DNA of 64,000 nt from Ferribacterium limneticum. Its GTDB lineage: Bacteria; Pseudomonadota; Gammaproteobacteria; Burkholderiales; Rhodocyclaceae. The notes under the pieces are model-generated. The model was not told where the DNA came from. It did not search any database and saw nothing but the letters and a program-made list of their open reading frames with translations. The translations under genes were made by a program, and so were the position numbers. The stretch covers positions 2,092,501 through 2,156,500 of the forward strand of contig NZ_CP075189.1 of assembly GCF_020510565.1 (NCBI RefSeq), written 5' to 3'. Positions 47,401 to 53,281 of the stretch are shown here, piece after piece; within the stretch, counting starts at the first letter, position 1; each line of letters opens with the position of its first letter.

Positions 47401-48544
47401 GGTTTTCAATCGCCAGGTCTCGGCTCTGGCTGCCTATCGCCTGGCACGCGACAAAGGACAGGGCCATGAAGCTGGTGTCGAGGTGGCACGCCAGGCATTG
47501 ATCCGCAGCCACTTCGATTACTCCGGCTCAAATCGTTCGCGCTGGATGGCCGGCAACTTCACTCGCGTGGTGACCATGTTCAAGCAGTACAGCCAGAACA
47601 TGACTTACCTGCTTTGGCGCAATGCCTACCAGTCGTTGAAAGGTGAATCCCCGGAGGTGAAACGCGAGGCCCGCCGGATGCTGCTCGGCCTGGCAACGAT
47701 GCACTTCGCCGCGGCCGGAGCGCTGGGCATGCCGCTCGGCGTGTTCGGCGTCACGCCGCTGCTCGGCCTGCTAGCAATGGGCATGGGCTCAGAAGATGAG
47801 CCGTGGGACTGGCAAGTCGAGTTCCGCAACATGTTGGCCGACCTGTTCGGCAAGCAGGCGGGTGAGGCCATCGCCCATGGTCCGCTGCGGGCGCTCACCG
47901 GTGTCGACTTCGCTTCTCGTGTCGGGCTGGGCGATCTGTGGGTCCGTGCGCCGCAGGCTGACAAGGAGGGACGCGATGCTGTCGAGGCCTGGATGCTGAC
48001 CTTGCTGGGACCGGTGGCTGGCTACGCGGGGAATATCGGCACGGCAGCCAAGGCCTTCGATGAAGGCAAGGTCGGCCGGGGGTTCGAGGCCATGCTGCCC
48101 AAGTTCATCGCTGCGCCGATCAAGGCTGCTCGATATGAGACGGATGGCGTGAAGAGCTGGAGCGGTGACGACCTCGGCGTGCCTCTTGATGGGGGTGACA
48201 TCTTCGCCACGGCGATGGGCTTCCAACCGGCTCAACTGGCTGAGATGTACGAGGGCAGGGCGGCTATCAAGGGTAGGGAGGGCAAGCTGACCGCCAGGCG
48301 CGAGGAGATCGCCAATATGTTCGTGGCCGCAGCTCTGGCCGGCGATCGGGATATGCAGGTCGAAGCGATGGGGGCGGCGCAGAGGTTCAGTCAGGCCAAT
48401 CCGAGCATTAGGCTGACGGCGGATTCGCTACATCGGAGCCTGCAGGCCAAGGTGCGGAGTCAGGCGATGATCAAGGATGGGGTCTTTTTGCAGAAGCGCC
48501 GCCAGGATCTGAGGGCAGAGGGGCGGTTTGCGAACGTGGAATGA
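41486..48544 (+). CDS. Giant polyvalent protein with PPase-like, two metallopeptidase-like and PLxRFG regions
   Basis: This 2352-residue protein has, in order: a hydrophobic Gly/Ala-rich stretch (~95-160, membrane-active?); an inorganic-pyrophosphatase-like domain (~540-680; HIKVGALDIAIENPVGSTRA, DHYGYMKRTEGADGDQVDVY); a large-polyvalent-protein domain with HEWFH at 940-944 in LAHEWFHAADHYFGRQ; a second zinc-protease-like HELMH at 1346-1350; the PLARFG signature at 1656-1661; and C-terminal hydrophobic segments (~2065-2100). Such proteins are ejected or injected with phage or plasmid DNA. No capsid gene is nearby. Confidence 0.8.
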   Translation: MMGAFDDLIPQAIGDNAFADLEPGAKLRGEKPADGGFVASAKQSAGSLILGAGQFGADFLPGVSQDNVLKRYGQEVIDANPTAVHSLSDIADQPLTAVKEATGNAAGSMAGIVGSRLLGQGITAAAPLTGPAAPVVAAVGQGISLLGPYAAAALPSFGSIRENQGGDTPEDKAIAALGAGTVGLIENKFGPQEWALSAMTKGGRDQLAEKFAAKTLTGSIAKGVGTGATVEGAEELVQNPIEQLASYQDPRTPENIADTAFGATMGAIGGGVVGGPMAGLSHRPQPVTVPRQDGTGSVALDPANGVISAAAAEHVSRTQTTEDLFGDLAPAAPIASALDPLVGVPETGDPFADLVSVDQAASTGPLQEFASQVEAVDLSEAQRLVQQSRDAGSDHLAVIEHPAGGGFIAAPREWLNADQVQATRALQPSNVLLKPEQISIPNGTAPWGWEGFQSGDRVTTKAGTTGTLHFDDTRTVAYVTPDKLNGGAINPDAGKTTAKAKGAFSVTPAEVGKSVDHAASQANTAPSEAQITAGNYQKGHIKVGALDIAIENPVGSTRAGLGWQTTMRDHYGYMKRTEGADGDQVDVYVKAGTPTNHTGPVFVIDQFDPATGKFDEHKAMVGYRFQGAAIRAYDDHFSDGSGPKRRHGVVRMTAEQFNDWAKNGNTQAPAAAPRGQELKSTPAAIQDFGEKVGGARKDIAQPLGPKPKAVAPAVSEPGWRRRFSAVQNMLRSEPTWNLFDTKTSKPVRGAEFKSEQEAKDAIPMIAVALKHRVTSTGEGFEIMRDVTDRKRIKVVDQVFPSRDAAMKYMAEHAAEIVETKTSFREELFAKPEKVMRQGSERRTGKATAEDFTKTFGFRGVEFGLWNNQDERQEVMNHAYDGLLDLADVLDVPPKALSLNGDLALAFGARGQGLSGAVAHYERSYGVINLTKMQGAGALAHEWFHAADHYFGRQDGKAKSFKEQNKRGDLVYPTDGPSDYASHGFRVRNSGVREEVRAKYQALLQTMFTKAEKYVEDTAKAEKFVGSSRDSLVRSLTGMRKQLESVPDWVKRNNKPATAAQLAEFDRLAADIIDGKAFELEVRSTEPKRGQRFGNIRLSNDVLDALSNLFKSVRGRSGMNAEKTGVVDGIRSDMRRYADRVKMLEDARSSNEKIKQVPTSYAMDAKRIDQGSATDYWTTEHEMAARAFSAYVEDKISEQGGRSDFLSYGSNNSMPQYRIFNVRPFPEGAERAAINQGFDQLFETLQTRVTERGVQLFNQVRGSASSFDGQLFGAITFGASLDNVLIAISQRSATPFNRELATLLLDQKLETTIKTAAHDGEHAGGYNPKANLITLMQEEEAEATILHELMHAATYKALSNKSVASAAMRALLREVRGHLGLDSHYGLSTVHEFVAEAFSNPEFQSALKSIQVKPSGIKGKIKDAWGRFVSNVRMILGLPREQETALGKALELGVRLMKENQSAPLRNYLGEIVFNKGKAAVEDRLTARDWINHQFANQRSWALGALTRDQLADIYGGRMPEVKEFDRVVQAMDQARNTIAEQADTIIERWRKLPIKTADTLAGIMHSATLEQFDPDIKTRDDVATPEQSILLKDWAALPDEAKQLYRDVRDQYAGTLAKLRNGLSKRAARAGSAGQRIAAEIRLQFDKYLAEGPYFPLARFGDFILIADKFGQRIVEAFESSAAREKRARGLRVQGWTTKLTAKKAYSAAKDGPAGEFVGDVLKLVDGLEIETKEKVGLMDSLNQLAISALPDQSYRRHFTHRKGTAGFSQDAMRAFASSMQHVGHHVARVLHGDELTLLLDGMNKRISETAGDVDTTVQQQVANELAKRLDLMMNPNTHPVTALAGQVGFVMSLGGSVASGLTNLSQTPLVTFPFLGAKFGFGQASAALTKASKDYFGGKWDKWSGFVLKDNKALSADERRALQQLEDAGLVNLTQAHDLAGTANTDSSSSAKSFAINRAMKIVGWTFHLPEVFNRQVSALAAYRLARDKGQGHEAGVEVARQALIRSHFDYSGSNRSRWMAGNFTRVVTMFKQYSQNMTYLLWRNAYQSLKGESPEVKREARRMLLGLATMHFAAAGALGMPLGVFGVTPLLGLLAMGMGSEDEPWDWQVEFRNMLADLFGKQAGEAIAHGPLRALTGVDFASRVGLGDLWVRAPQADKEGRDAVEAWMLTLLGPVAGYAGNIGTAAKAFDEGKVGRGFEAMLPKFIAAPIKAARYETDGVKSWSGDDLGVPLDGGDIFATAMGFQPAQLAEMYEGRAAIKGREGKLTARREEIANMFVAAALAGDRDMQVEAMGAAQRFSQANPSIRLTADSLHRSLQAKVRSQAMIKDGVFLQKRRQDLRAEGRFANVE

Positions 48545-48546
48545 AG

Positions 48547-48570
48547 AAAGCCGGGGTGACCAGGCTTTCC
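48547..48570. terminator. Short hairpin between the convergent polyvalent and PEP-CTERM genes
   Basis: AAAGCC-GGGGTGACCA-GGCTTT lies 3 bp after the 2352-codon gene and just ahead of the end of the convergent PEP-CTERM gene. The stem is short and the T-run is modest (TTTCCTTT). Confidence 0.4.
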
Positions 48571-48571
48571 T

Positions 48572-49267
48572 TTACCGTTGATGCCGTCGGCGTGCAGCCA
48601 GCACCAAAAGCCCGAGCGCAGCCAGCAGGGGCGTACCGGGCTCAGGAACCGCGAACAACGTCACGTTGTCGATGCCGATCTTCTCGTTGCCGTAGGCGCT
48701 GTAACTGCCACGGATGAACAGGCCGTCGAGAGAGTCCAAAACATCGACCATCTGCTGTTTTGTGGGCTGTAGGGCACTTCCTTCAATAACCCAAGAAGCC
48801 GTCAATCCATGCTCTTGGCTAGTGCCGGTCTCGTAAAGTGGCACAACATGATTTGTCCAGATGTTGTTGATGTTCATATCGGTGTAAGCCAGTCGCAACC
48901 CGGCTCCGCTGAGAATCAGCTCAGGGTAGCCACCCAGCAATACATTTTCATAGCCCACGAAGCGCTTAATGTCGTACGAAAGAAAACTTCCGTATGCCTC
49001 TGCAGCGTTCGCCAAGTAGCTAGTGGGCGCTACGAAATAGAATGGCTCGCTGATGAAGTCAGCGGAGCCAACACCTTTGGAGCGGCCAAAGAAATATCCA
49101 CCGGGGGCCCCATCTGCAGGCTCATATCCTGAGGCCAGGGTCAGCCCTGTCGTTGTCCAGCCCTCGGTTCCAGAGTTGAAATCTGAGGAGGCAACCTGAA
49201 CCACCCCTCCGAATGCGAGCGCTGGCGCAGCGAGCAGAGAACAGACGAGGATCTGAAGGGATTTCAA
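48572..49267 (-). CDS. PEP-CTERM protein carried by the element (2)
   Basis: This 231-residue secreted protein starts at TTG with a GGAG site 5 nt upstream. The signal peptide is about residues 1-22 (KSLQILVCSLLAAPALAFGG). The mature part begins VVQVASSDFNSGTEGWTTTG, a choice-of-anchor-like beta domain, and includes DGLFIRGSYSAYGNEKIGID. The C terminus AVPEPGTPLLAALGLLVLAA, then RRRHQR, is a full PEP-CTERM signal. It is unrelated in its middle region to the other element-borne PEP-CTERM protein, so the element holds two separate surface-protein genes. Confidence 0.83.
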   Translation of the reverse strand: MKSLQILVCSLLAAPALAFGGVVQVASSDFNSGTEGWTTTGLTLASGYEPADGAPGGYFFGRSKGVGSADFISEPFYFVAPTSYLANAAEAYGSFLSYDIKRFVGYENVLLGGYPELILSGAGLRLAYTDMNINNIWTNHVVPLYETGTSQEHGLTASWVIEGSALQPTKQQMVDVLDSLDGLFIRGSYSAYGNEKIGIDNVTLFAVPEPGTPLLAALGLLVLAARRRHQR

Positions 49268-49367
49268 GTGGGCTCCGCAGACGGTAATGGACGAGAACGA
49301 ACAAACTCAGCCAATATACGGTGCGCGCCTACTTGTTGCTATATGACAAAAGTAATACTCGGGATCT

Positions 49368-50048
49368 ATGTGCGGACGCTACGCCCTCAACACCACAGCC
49401 ACTGAGCTGATCGAGCACTTCCAGCTACTCTCCTGCCCAGAGTTTGGCCTGCGCTACAACATCGCCCCGGCCAGCCAGATCCCGGTCATCCGCTTCAAGC
49501 CTGACACTGGCCGCGTCGGCCAATTGGTGAAATGGGGCTTGGTGCCATCCTGGGCTAAAGACCCGAGCATCGGCGCCAAACTGAACAACGCCCGGGGCGA
49601 GACCGTCTCCGAGAAACCATCCTTCAAGACCAGCTTTGCCAGGCACCGCTGCCTGATTCCGGCCAGTGGGTTCTATGAGTGGCAGACGGTGGCTGGCAAG
49701 AAGCGGCCGTACTACATTCACCCGACCGATGGAATGTTTGCCTTCGCCGGTCTGCTCGCCGCCTGGAAGGCACCTGGCGGCGAGACGCTGGTCACAACCT
49801 GCATCATCACCACAACACCCAACGAGGTCATGGTGCCGATCCATGACCGCATGCCGGTGATCCTGGAGGCGGAGGAGTACGACGCCTGGCTAGATCCTGG
49901 CAACCAGGACATCGAGGCGCTGAAGCTGTTGCTTAGACCGTGCAGCGCCGAAGGCATGACTGCTTATCCTGTCAGTTCTGCGATAAATAGTGGCAGAGTC
50001 GAAGGGCCAGAATGTGTTCAACATGTCGAAACGGGAGATGGGTCATGA
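49368..50048 (+). CDS. SRAP-domain protein (HMCES/YedK family)
   Basis: This 226-residue protein begins MCGRYALNTT; Cys2 forms the thiazolidine crosslink with abasic sites in single-stranded DNA. LRYNIAPASQIPVI, WGLVPSWAKDPSIGAKLNNA (catalytic Asn region), CLIPASGFYEWQ (Glu) and PIHDRMPVIL (His) are all present, so it should be active. On a replicating element it may protect single-stranded replication intermediates. Its stop overlaps the next gene (ATGA). Confidence 0.93.
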   Translation: MCGRYALNTTATELIEHFQLLSCPEFGLRYNIAPASQIPVIRFKPDTGRVGQLVKWGLVPSWAKDPSIGAKLNNARGETVSEKPSFKTSFARHRCLIPASGFYEWQTVAGKKRPYYIHPTDGMFAFAGLLAAWKAPGGETLVTTCIITTTPNEVMVPIHDRMPVILEAEEYDAWLDPGNQDIEALKLLLRPCSAEGMTAYPVSSAINSGRVEGPECVQHVETGDGS

Positions 50049-50368
50049 GCTTGGATCGTAGGTCGGGGCTGGACCGACGGCGCCGGGACATCGGTCCACC
50101 TCGTGGCCAGGTCGAGCGTCGCCGAGGCAATCGCGTAGGTGAGGGCGGGTATGACGATGATGCTGCGCTGAAGATTGCTATGAAGGCCGTTCAGCTTTAC
50201 GCAGAGAGCCACCCCAGGCCCGGTCACGTCACCCAAGAGCAGGCCGCCGAGATGCTTGGTATCTCCCGGGCAACGGTCAGCCGAATGGTTAAGTTCGGAA
50301 CTCTCAAGCTGAATATGGTTGGCCGGATTCCAATGAGCGACATCGACAAGGCGCTGCTGGTAGATTGA
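50045..50368 (+). CDS. Helix-turn-helix protein with basic N terminus, coupled to SRAP
   Basis: This 107-residue protein has an Arg-rich first 35 residues (SLDRRSGLDRRRRDIGPPRG) and a C-terminal excisionase-type HTH: VTQEQAAEMLGISRATVSRM, VKFGTLKLNMVGRIPMSDID. The ATG overlaps the SRAP stop. It may regulate the SRAP pair or act at the right end of the element. No family name can be given with confidence. Confidence 0.72.
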   Translation: MSLDRRSGLDRRRRDIGPPRGQVERRRGNRVGEGGYDDDAALKIAMKAVQLYAESHPRPGHVTQEQAAEMLGISRATVSRMVKFGTLKLNMVGRIPMSDIDKALLVD

Positions 50369-50438
50369 TGGGGCACCGATCCAGCCCGACGCGAGATCCC
50401 CGTTGATGTGTTGAATCTGGTTCGCGACGGCAACTAGC

Positions 50439-50468
50439 AAAAAGAAACGGCGACCCGAAGGCCGCCGT
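50439..50468 (-). terminator. Terminator for the small minus-strand genes
   Basis: Read on the minus strand, ACGGCG-G-CC-TTCG-GG-T-CGCCGT is followed by TTCTTTTTGC. It lies about 70 bp after the 101-residue gene, which ends at 50537. Confidence 0.65.
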
Positions 50469-50536
50469 CCCTGCTCAGTCATGGCCCTTCCAGGAGCTGC
50501 CTGAGCACAATCAGGATAGAAAAGCCCCTCCTGATA

Positions 50537-50842
50537 TCAATCGCTTATTTGTGATGGCTGCTCATCCATCGCATGGATCGCGTCCCTCAGTTTCTCGAAC
50601 GCCGCGATTGCCGCTGCTTCGGATTCAAAATCCCCGATCAGGTCGTCGAACCACCCGTGCCCGTCAAAGTAGTCCGACTTCGAGCGATACGTCCCTGACC
50701 AAAGTTGCTCGTAGTGACCGATGCTATGTTTGGAGACGATGCTGTTGTGAATCTTCGCCCCGCAGTAATTTCCAATTACATCAGCCCGGTGCTTGGTGCG
50801 GTCACGATTCATGAAGCTCCAGGCGGTGGCGACCTCGCTCAT
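50537..50842 (-). CDS. Hypothetical protein (101 residues)
   Basis: An acidic, aromatic-rich protein: SFMNRDRTKHRADVIGNYCG, WSGTYRSKSDYFDGHGWFDD, then AAIAAFEKLRDAIHAMDEQP. No signal peptide or membrane helix. The ATG overlaps the stop of the upstream 55-residue HTH gene (ATGA), so the two form a small operon ending in a clear terminator. I do not recognise the family. Confidence 0.6.
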   Translation of the reverse strand: MSEVATAWSFMNRDRTKHRADVIGNYCGAKIHNSIVSKHSIGHYEQLWSGTYRSKSDYFDGHGWFDDLIGDFESEAAAIAAFEKLRDAIHAMDEQPSQISD

Positions 50843-51006
50843 TTCACACCACCCTTCAGCTTGGCTGGTGCGTCCGTCGGCCAGAGCAGATGGCCACTCG
50901 GGAGTTTGGTGGGGGTGATCCCGTAGTAGTGGCCGATCTTCTGGACTACTTTTCGGAGATGTTCGGCGGTGATGCCCATTTCGCGGGCGAATTGTGCGGT
51001 GGTCAC
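50839..51006 (-). CDS. Small HTH-like protein beside the integrase (55 residues)
   Basis: The gene starts at GTG with a strong GGAAGGA site 8 nt upstream. The product starts MTTAQFAREMGITAEHLRKV and continues VQKIGHYYGITPTKLPSGHL, a compact helix-turn-helix followed by a short wing. Size, fold and position next to the integrase suit an excisionase or repressor. It is coupled by ATGA to the 101-residue gene. Confidence 0.6.
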   Translation of the reverse strand: MTTAQFAREMGITAEHLRKVVQKIGHYYGITPTKLPSGHLLWPTDAPAKLKGGVK

Positions 51007-51140
51007 GGTAGCGATCCTTCCATGGATAGGTTTAGGTATTCGCCGCCGCTTCCGCCGTGCTCCTCGGAACTATTTCGAGGCTTCCCCAGCCCCGGCTGCT
51101 TACCGGTGAAATCTCACGATAGACACCGGTAAAGCGCACT

Positions 51141-52409
51141 CTACAGAAGCCCCTCCTGTGGGGTGGGCAGTGAACCTGGTTTTGCTGCCATATACGCGGC
51201 CCAATCCTCCATCAGCGGGCGCCGCCGTTCAATCATTGTTCCCCGGGCGTAGGCTGCTTCGACCTTGTCCGGGAGGCTATGGGCGAGGGCGTGCTCCACT
51301 ACTTCACGTGGATAGTGGCTTACCTCCGCAGCCCAGTCGCGAAACGTTGAACGGAAACCATGCGGGACGATCTGGTCGCCGGATTTCGGATCGATCCATT
51401 CCGGCGGGGAGCGGTCTTCCGTCTCGTTGAATCGGCGAATAATGGCCGTCAAGGTCATGTCGCTAAGGGGCTTCTTGTCGCGGTCACCAGGGAAAAGGTA
51501 TTCGTTGCCGGCGATCTTAGGTAGTTCCTTCAGCATGGCAATGGCTGGTTCTGAGAGTGGTACCCAGTGCTCACGCTTTGCCTTCATTCTCTCGGCCGGG
51601 ATGGTCCAGAGCTTGCCGTTCATGTCGATTTCATCCCAGGTAGCCAAGCGTACCTCTCCAGATCGGGCTGCGGTAAGAATAGCGAATTCAAGCGCGCGAG
51701 CGCCAGAGCCCGCGGCGGCGCGCAACTTGACCATGAACTCTGCCGCTCGAGCATAGGGCAGGGCGGGGTGGTGGCGCACATTTTTCAGTTTGGTGGGCTT
51801 GGGTAACATGGCTTCTAAGTGGCCGCGCCACAGAGCTGGATTCTCTCCTTGTCGCAACTTCATGGCTTTCGCGTAGGTAAGCACTAGTTCAATCCGACCG
51901 CGTAGACGCGTTGCCGTTTCGGTCTTCGTGGTCCAGATTGGCGAGAGAATTTTCAGGATGTCTTCAGTAACGACTTCGCCGGCGGGCTTGTCGCCGATGA
52001 TAGGCCCAGCATACGTCTCAAGAGTGCTGCTCCATTGAGCCGCGTGTTTCGCGTTCTTCCATTCGGCTTTGTGGTTGGCAATGTATTCTGTTGCAACCTC
52101 CCGGAAGGTGGTGGCGTTGGCTTCGGATTGCTTCTTGGCTGCCTCGGCTGTTGCAGCCTTCTGCTTGCGGTCCTCGATTGGGTCTATGCCGGAGCGTACA
52201 GCCGTAGCAAGCTGACTAGCCTCGCCCCTTGCATCGGTGAGCGACTTGTCGGCCAGCGTGCCGATGCCCATTTCGCGGCGCTTGCCGTTCAACTGAAAAC
52301 GGAAGATCCAGGACTTCGCCCCACTAGTCTGGACGCGCAAGTACAGGCCGCCACCATCCGCGTGCATGCCTTCCTTCGCGGACTTGATCTCAAAAACCGT
52401 AAGCGCCAT
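51141..52409 (-). CDS. int: P4-type tyrosine integrase (DUF4102 N terminus)
   Basis: This 422-residue site-specific recombinase has an N-terminal arm-binding domain with KEGMHADGGGLYLRVQTSGA and KRREMGIGTLADKSLTDARG. The catalytic set is Arg249 (ILTAARSGEVRLATWDE), His350 and Arg353 (VPHGFRSTFRDWA), His377 (EHALAHSLPDK) and Tyr387 (AAYARG), so it is complete. Its start codon lies 11 bp inside the right-hand repeats and 160 bp from attR. The gene reads inward from attR. Confidence 0.96.
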   Translation of the reverse strand: MALTVFEIKSAKEGMHADGGGLYLRVQTSGAKSWIFRFQLNGKRREMGIGTLADKSLTDARGEASQLATAVRSGIDPIEDRKQKAATAEAAKKQSEANATTFREVATEYIANHKAEWKNAKHAAQWSSTLETYAGPIIGDKPAGEVVTEDILKILSPIWTTKTETATRLRGRIELVLTYAKAMKLRQGENPALWRGHLEAMLPKPTKLKNVRHHPALPYARAAEFMVKLRAAAGSGARALEFAILTAARSGEVRLATWDEIDMNGKLWTIPAERMKAKREHWVPLSEPAIAMLKELPKIAGNEYLFPGDRDKKPLSDMTLTAIIRRFNETEDRSPPEWIDPKSGDQIVPHGFRSTFRDWAAEVSHYPREVVEHALAHSLPDKVEAAYARGTMIERRRPLMEDWAAYMAAKPGSLPTPQEGLL

Positions 52410-52420
52410 CGTTTTCTCCT

Positions 52421-52444
52421 AGCCCACCACTTAGCCCACCACCT
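52421..52444 (+). promoter_or_regulatory. Tandem 12-bp repeats, right arm (candidate integrase arm sites)
   Basis: AGCCCACCACTT is followed directly by AGCCCACCACCT, the same unit and orientation as at 32115-32138. They overlap the integrase promoter region (start codon at 52409), so integrase binding here could also repress its own gene. Confidence 0.65.
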
Positions 52445-52493
52445 ATGCTGAGTATTTTAACAGATGGTATGATCCTTGGTGGTACGAGAATTT

Positions 52494-52506
52494 TTTCAAC
52501 TCATTG
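52494..52506 (+). promoter_or_regulatory. Possible IHF site near attR
   Basis: TTTCAACTCATTG matches the IHF core WATCAA-N4-TTR with one mismatch. It sits in the AT-rich stretch between the right arm repeats and the attR core, where bending is needed for an integrase complex. Confidence 0.35.
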
Positions 52507-52572
52507 AAAATAATTAAAAAATAAAACATTATTGGTACAGTGATGCACGTCGTAATATCGTATTTATACGGA

Positions 52573-52586
52573 CTGCGTGTCCGCCA
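52573..52586 (+). other. attR core (copy of tRNA-Ser 3' end)
   Basis: CTGCGTGTCCGCCA is identical to the last 14 bases of tRNA-Ser at 32046-32059. Upstream bases do not form a tRNA, so this is the displaced original 3' end. Confidence 0.85.
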
Positions 52587-52604
52587 AATAATACAACGCT
52601 GCTT

Positions 52605-52630
52605 AAAGCCCCGATTTTTCGGGGCTTTTT
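52605..52630 (+). terminator. Original host terminator of tRNA-Ser, beyond attR
   Basis: AAAGCCCCGA-TTTT-TCGGGGCTTT followed by TT lies 18 bp past attR. Before the element arrived this would have been directly after tRNA-Ser. Confidence 0.85.
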
Positions 52631-52680
52631 GCTTTTTTGAGTTGGTAATCTCCTTACGCTTGGGCGCAGGATAAATTCTG

Positions 52681-52830
52681 GTGGAATCAGTCATACAAGC
52701 CGTCGTCGAAGAGCCGCCTTTGAATCTCGGTCTGGTTGCCCAATTGCAGGTTCATTTTTATCGGCTAAGCACCTACGCGGGACTGAATTTTCTGGATGAT
52801 CCGGCCATGCTGGCCTTCGTGTTCTGTTAA
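52681..52830 (+). CDS. Possible small protein or gene fragment (49 residues)
   Basis: A GTG-initiated frame gives VESVIQAVVEEPPLNLGLVA, then LQVHFYRLSTYAGLNFLDDP and AMLAFVFC. An AGGA site lies 8 nt upstream and an in-frame stop is at 52672. The amino-acid mix looks like real protein. It could be a small gene or the remnant of a longer one. No match recognised. Confidence 0.35.
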   Translation: MESVIQAVVEEPPLNLGLVAQLQVHFYRLSTYAGLNFLDDPAMLAFVFC

Positions 52831-52976
52831 ATCAGGCGCAGGTCCAAATTACTTACTGGATAAACCATTTCTCCGAAGTCACAAACGGCTACAAAACACG
52901 GGAAGACATATTTCTTTCGCAGGCCTAGAGTGTGTACGTTGTTGTGCAGTGCACAAAATATGTGAAGGATATGAAT

Positions 52977-53192
52977 ATGGTTCCCGACTACATGCAGAAA
53001 TACACAGACCTCCGGATTGGGCGGCTGTCGTTCCACCAGTTCATGGAGTTCGTCGATGAAATCTACTGTATGGGCCACACCAACGGAAGTTTGTCGGCTC
53101 AGGCCGAGTTGCTCAAACGGATCAACGGTCAGATGACTTCGACTGGTATGACCAGTGATTCGCAGATAGTGCCGTACGAGTTGGTTTTCTAG
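52977..53192 (+). CDS. Hypothetical small protein (71 residues)
   Basis: The ATG at 52977 is preceded by AAGGA at 7 nt; another ATG lies 6 nt earlier. The product MVPDYMQKYTDLRIGRLSFH, then QFMEFVDEIYCMGHTNGSLS and ELLKRINGQMTSTGMTSDSQ, is soluble with no signal. Base composition is less GC-rich than in neighbouring host genes. Family not recognised. Confidence 0.45.
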   Translation: MVPDYMQKYTDLRIGRLSFHQFMEFVDEIYCMGHTNGSLSAQAELLKRINGQMTSTGMTSDSQIVPYELVF

Positions 53193-53281
53193 ACTCTCGG
53201 CGACCAATTGGTCTGCGCGCGGGCATCTTGTGGCATCTTTGTTTGGAGCGTAGATTAGAAAACGTTCGAAGGGAGACATTC

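Larger units (their letters stand above)
32046..52586. mobile_element. 20.5-kb tRNA-Ser integrative element (P4-type integrase, phage-like operon)
   Basis: The element is bounded by 14-bp direct repeats of the tRNA-Ser 3' end. A P4-type tyrosine integrase is adjacent to and reads away from attR. Matching tandem 12-bp repeats lie inside each end. Contents in order: AlpA, primase-helicase, a candidate origin, a Cys-rich protein, an IHF-beta-like protein, a PEP-CTERM protein, a HTH protein, four phage-like genes, a 2352-residue polyvalent protein, a second PEP-CTERM protein, SRAP with a HTH protein, two small minus-strand genes and the integrase. No terminase, portal, capsid, tail, lysis or conjugation gene was seen. 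It fits a replicating satellite or a reduced prophage. Confidence 0.88.

Noticed and set aside
52443..52694. 83-codon minus-strand frame across attR
   Set aside because: It runs through the att core, the host terminator and AT-rich DNA; composition is unlike protein.
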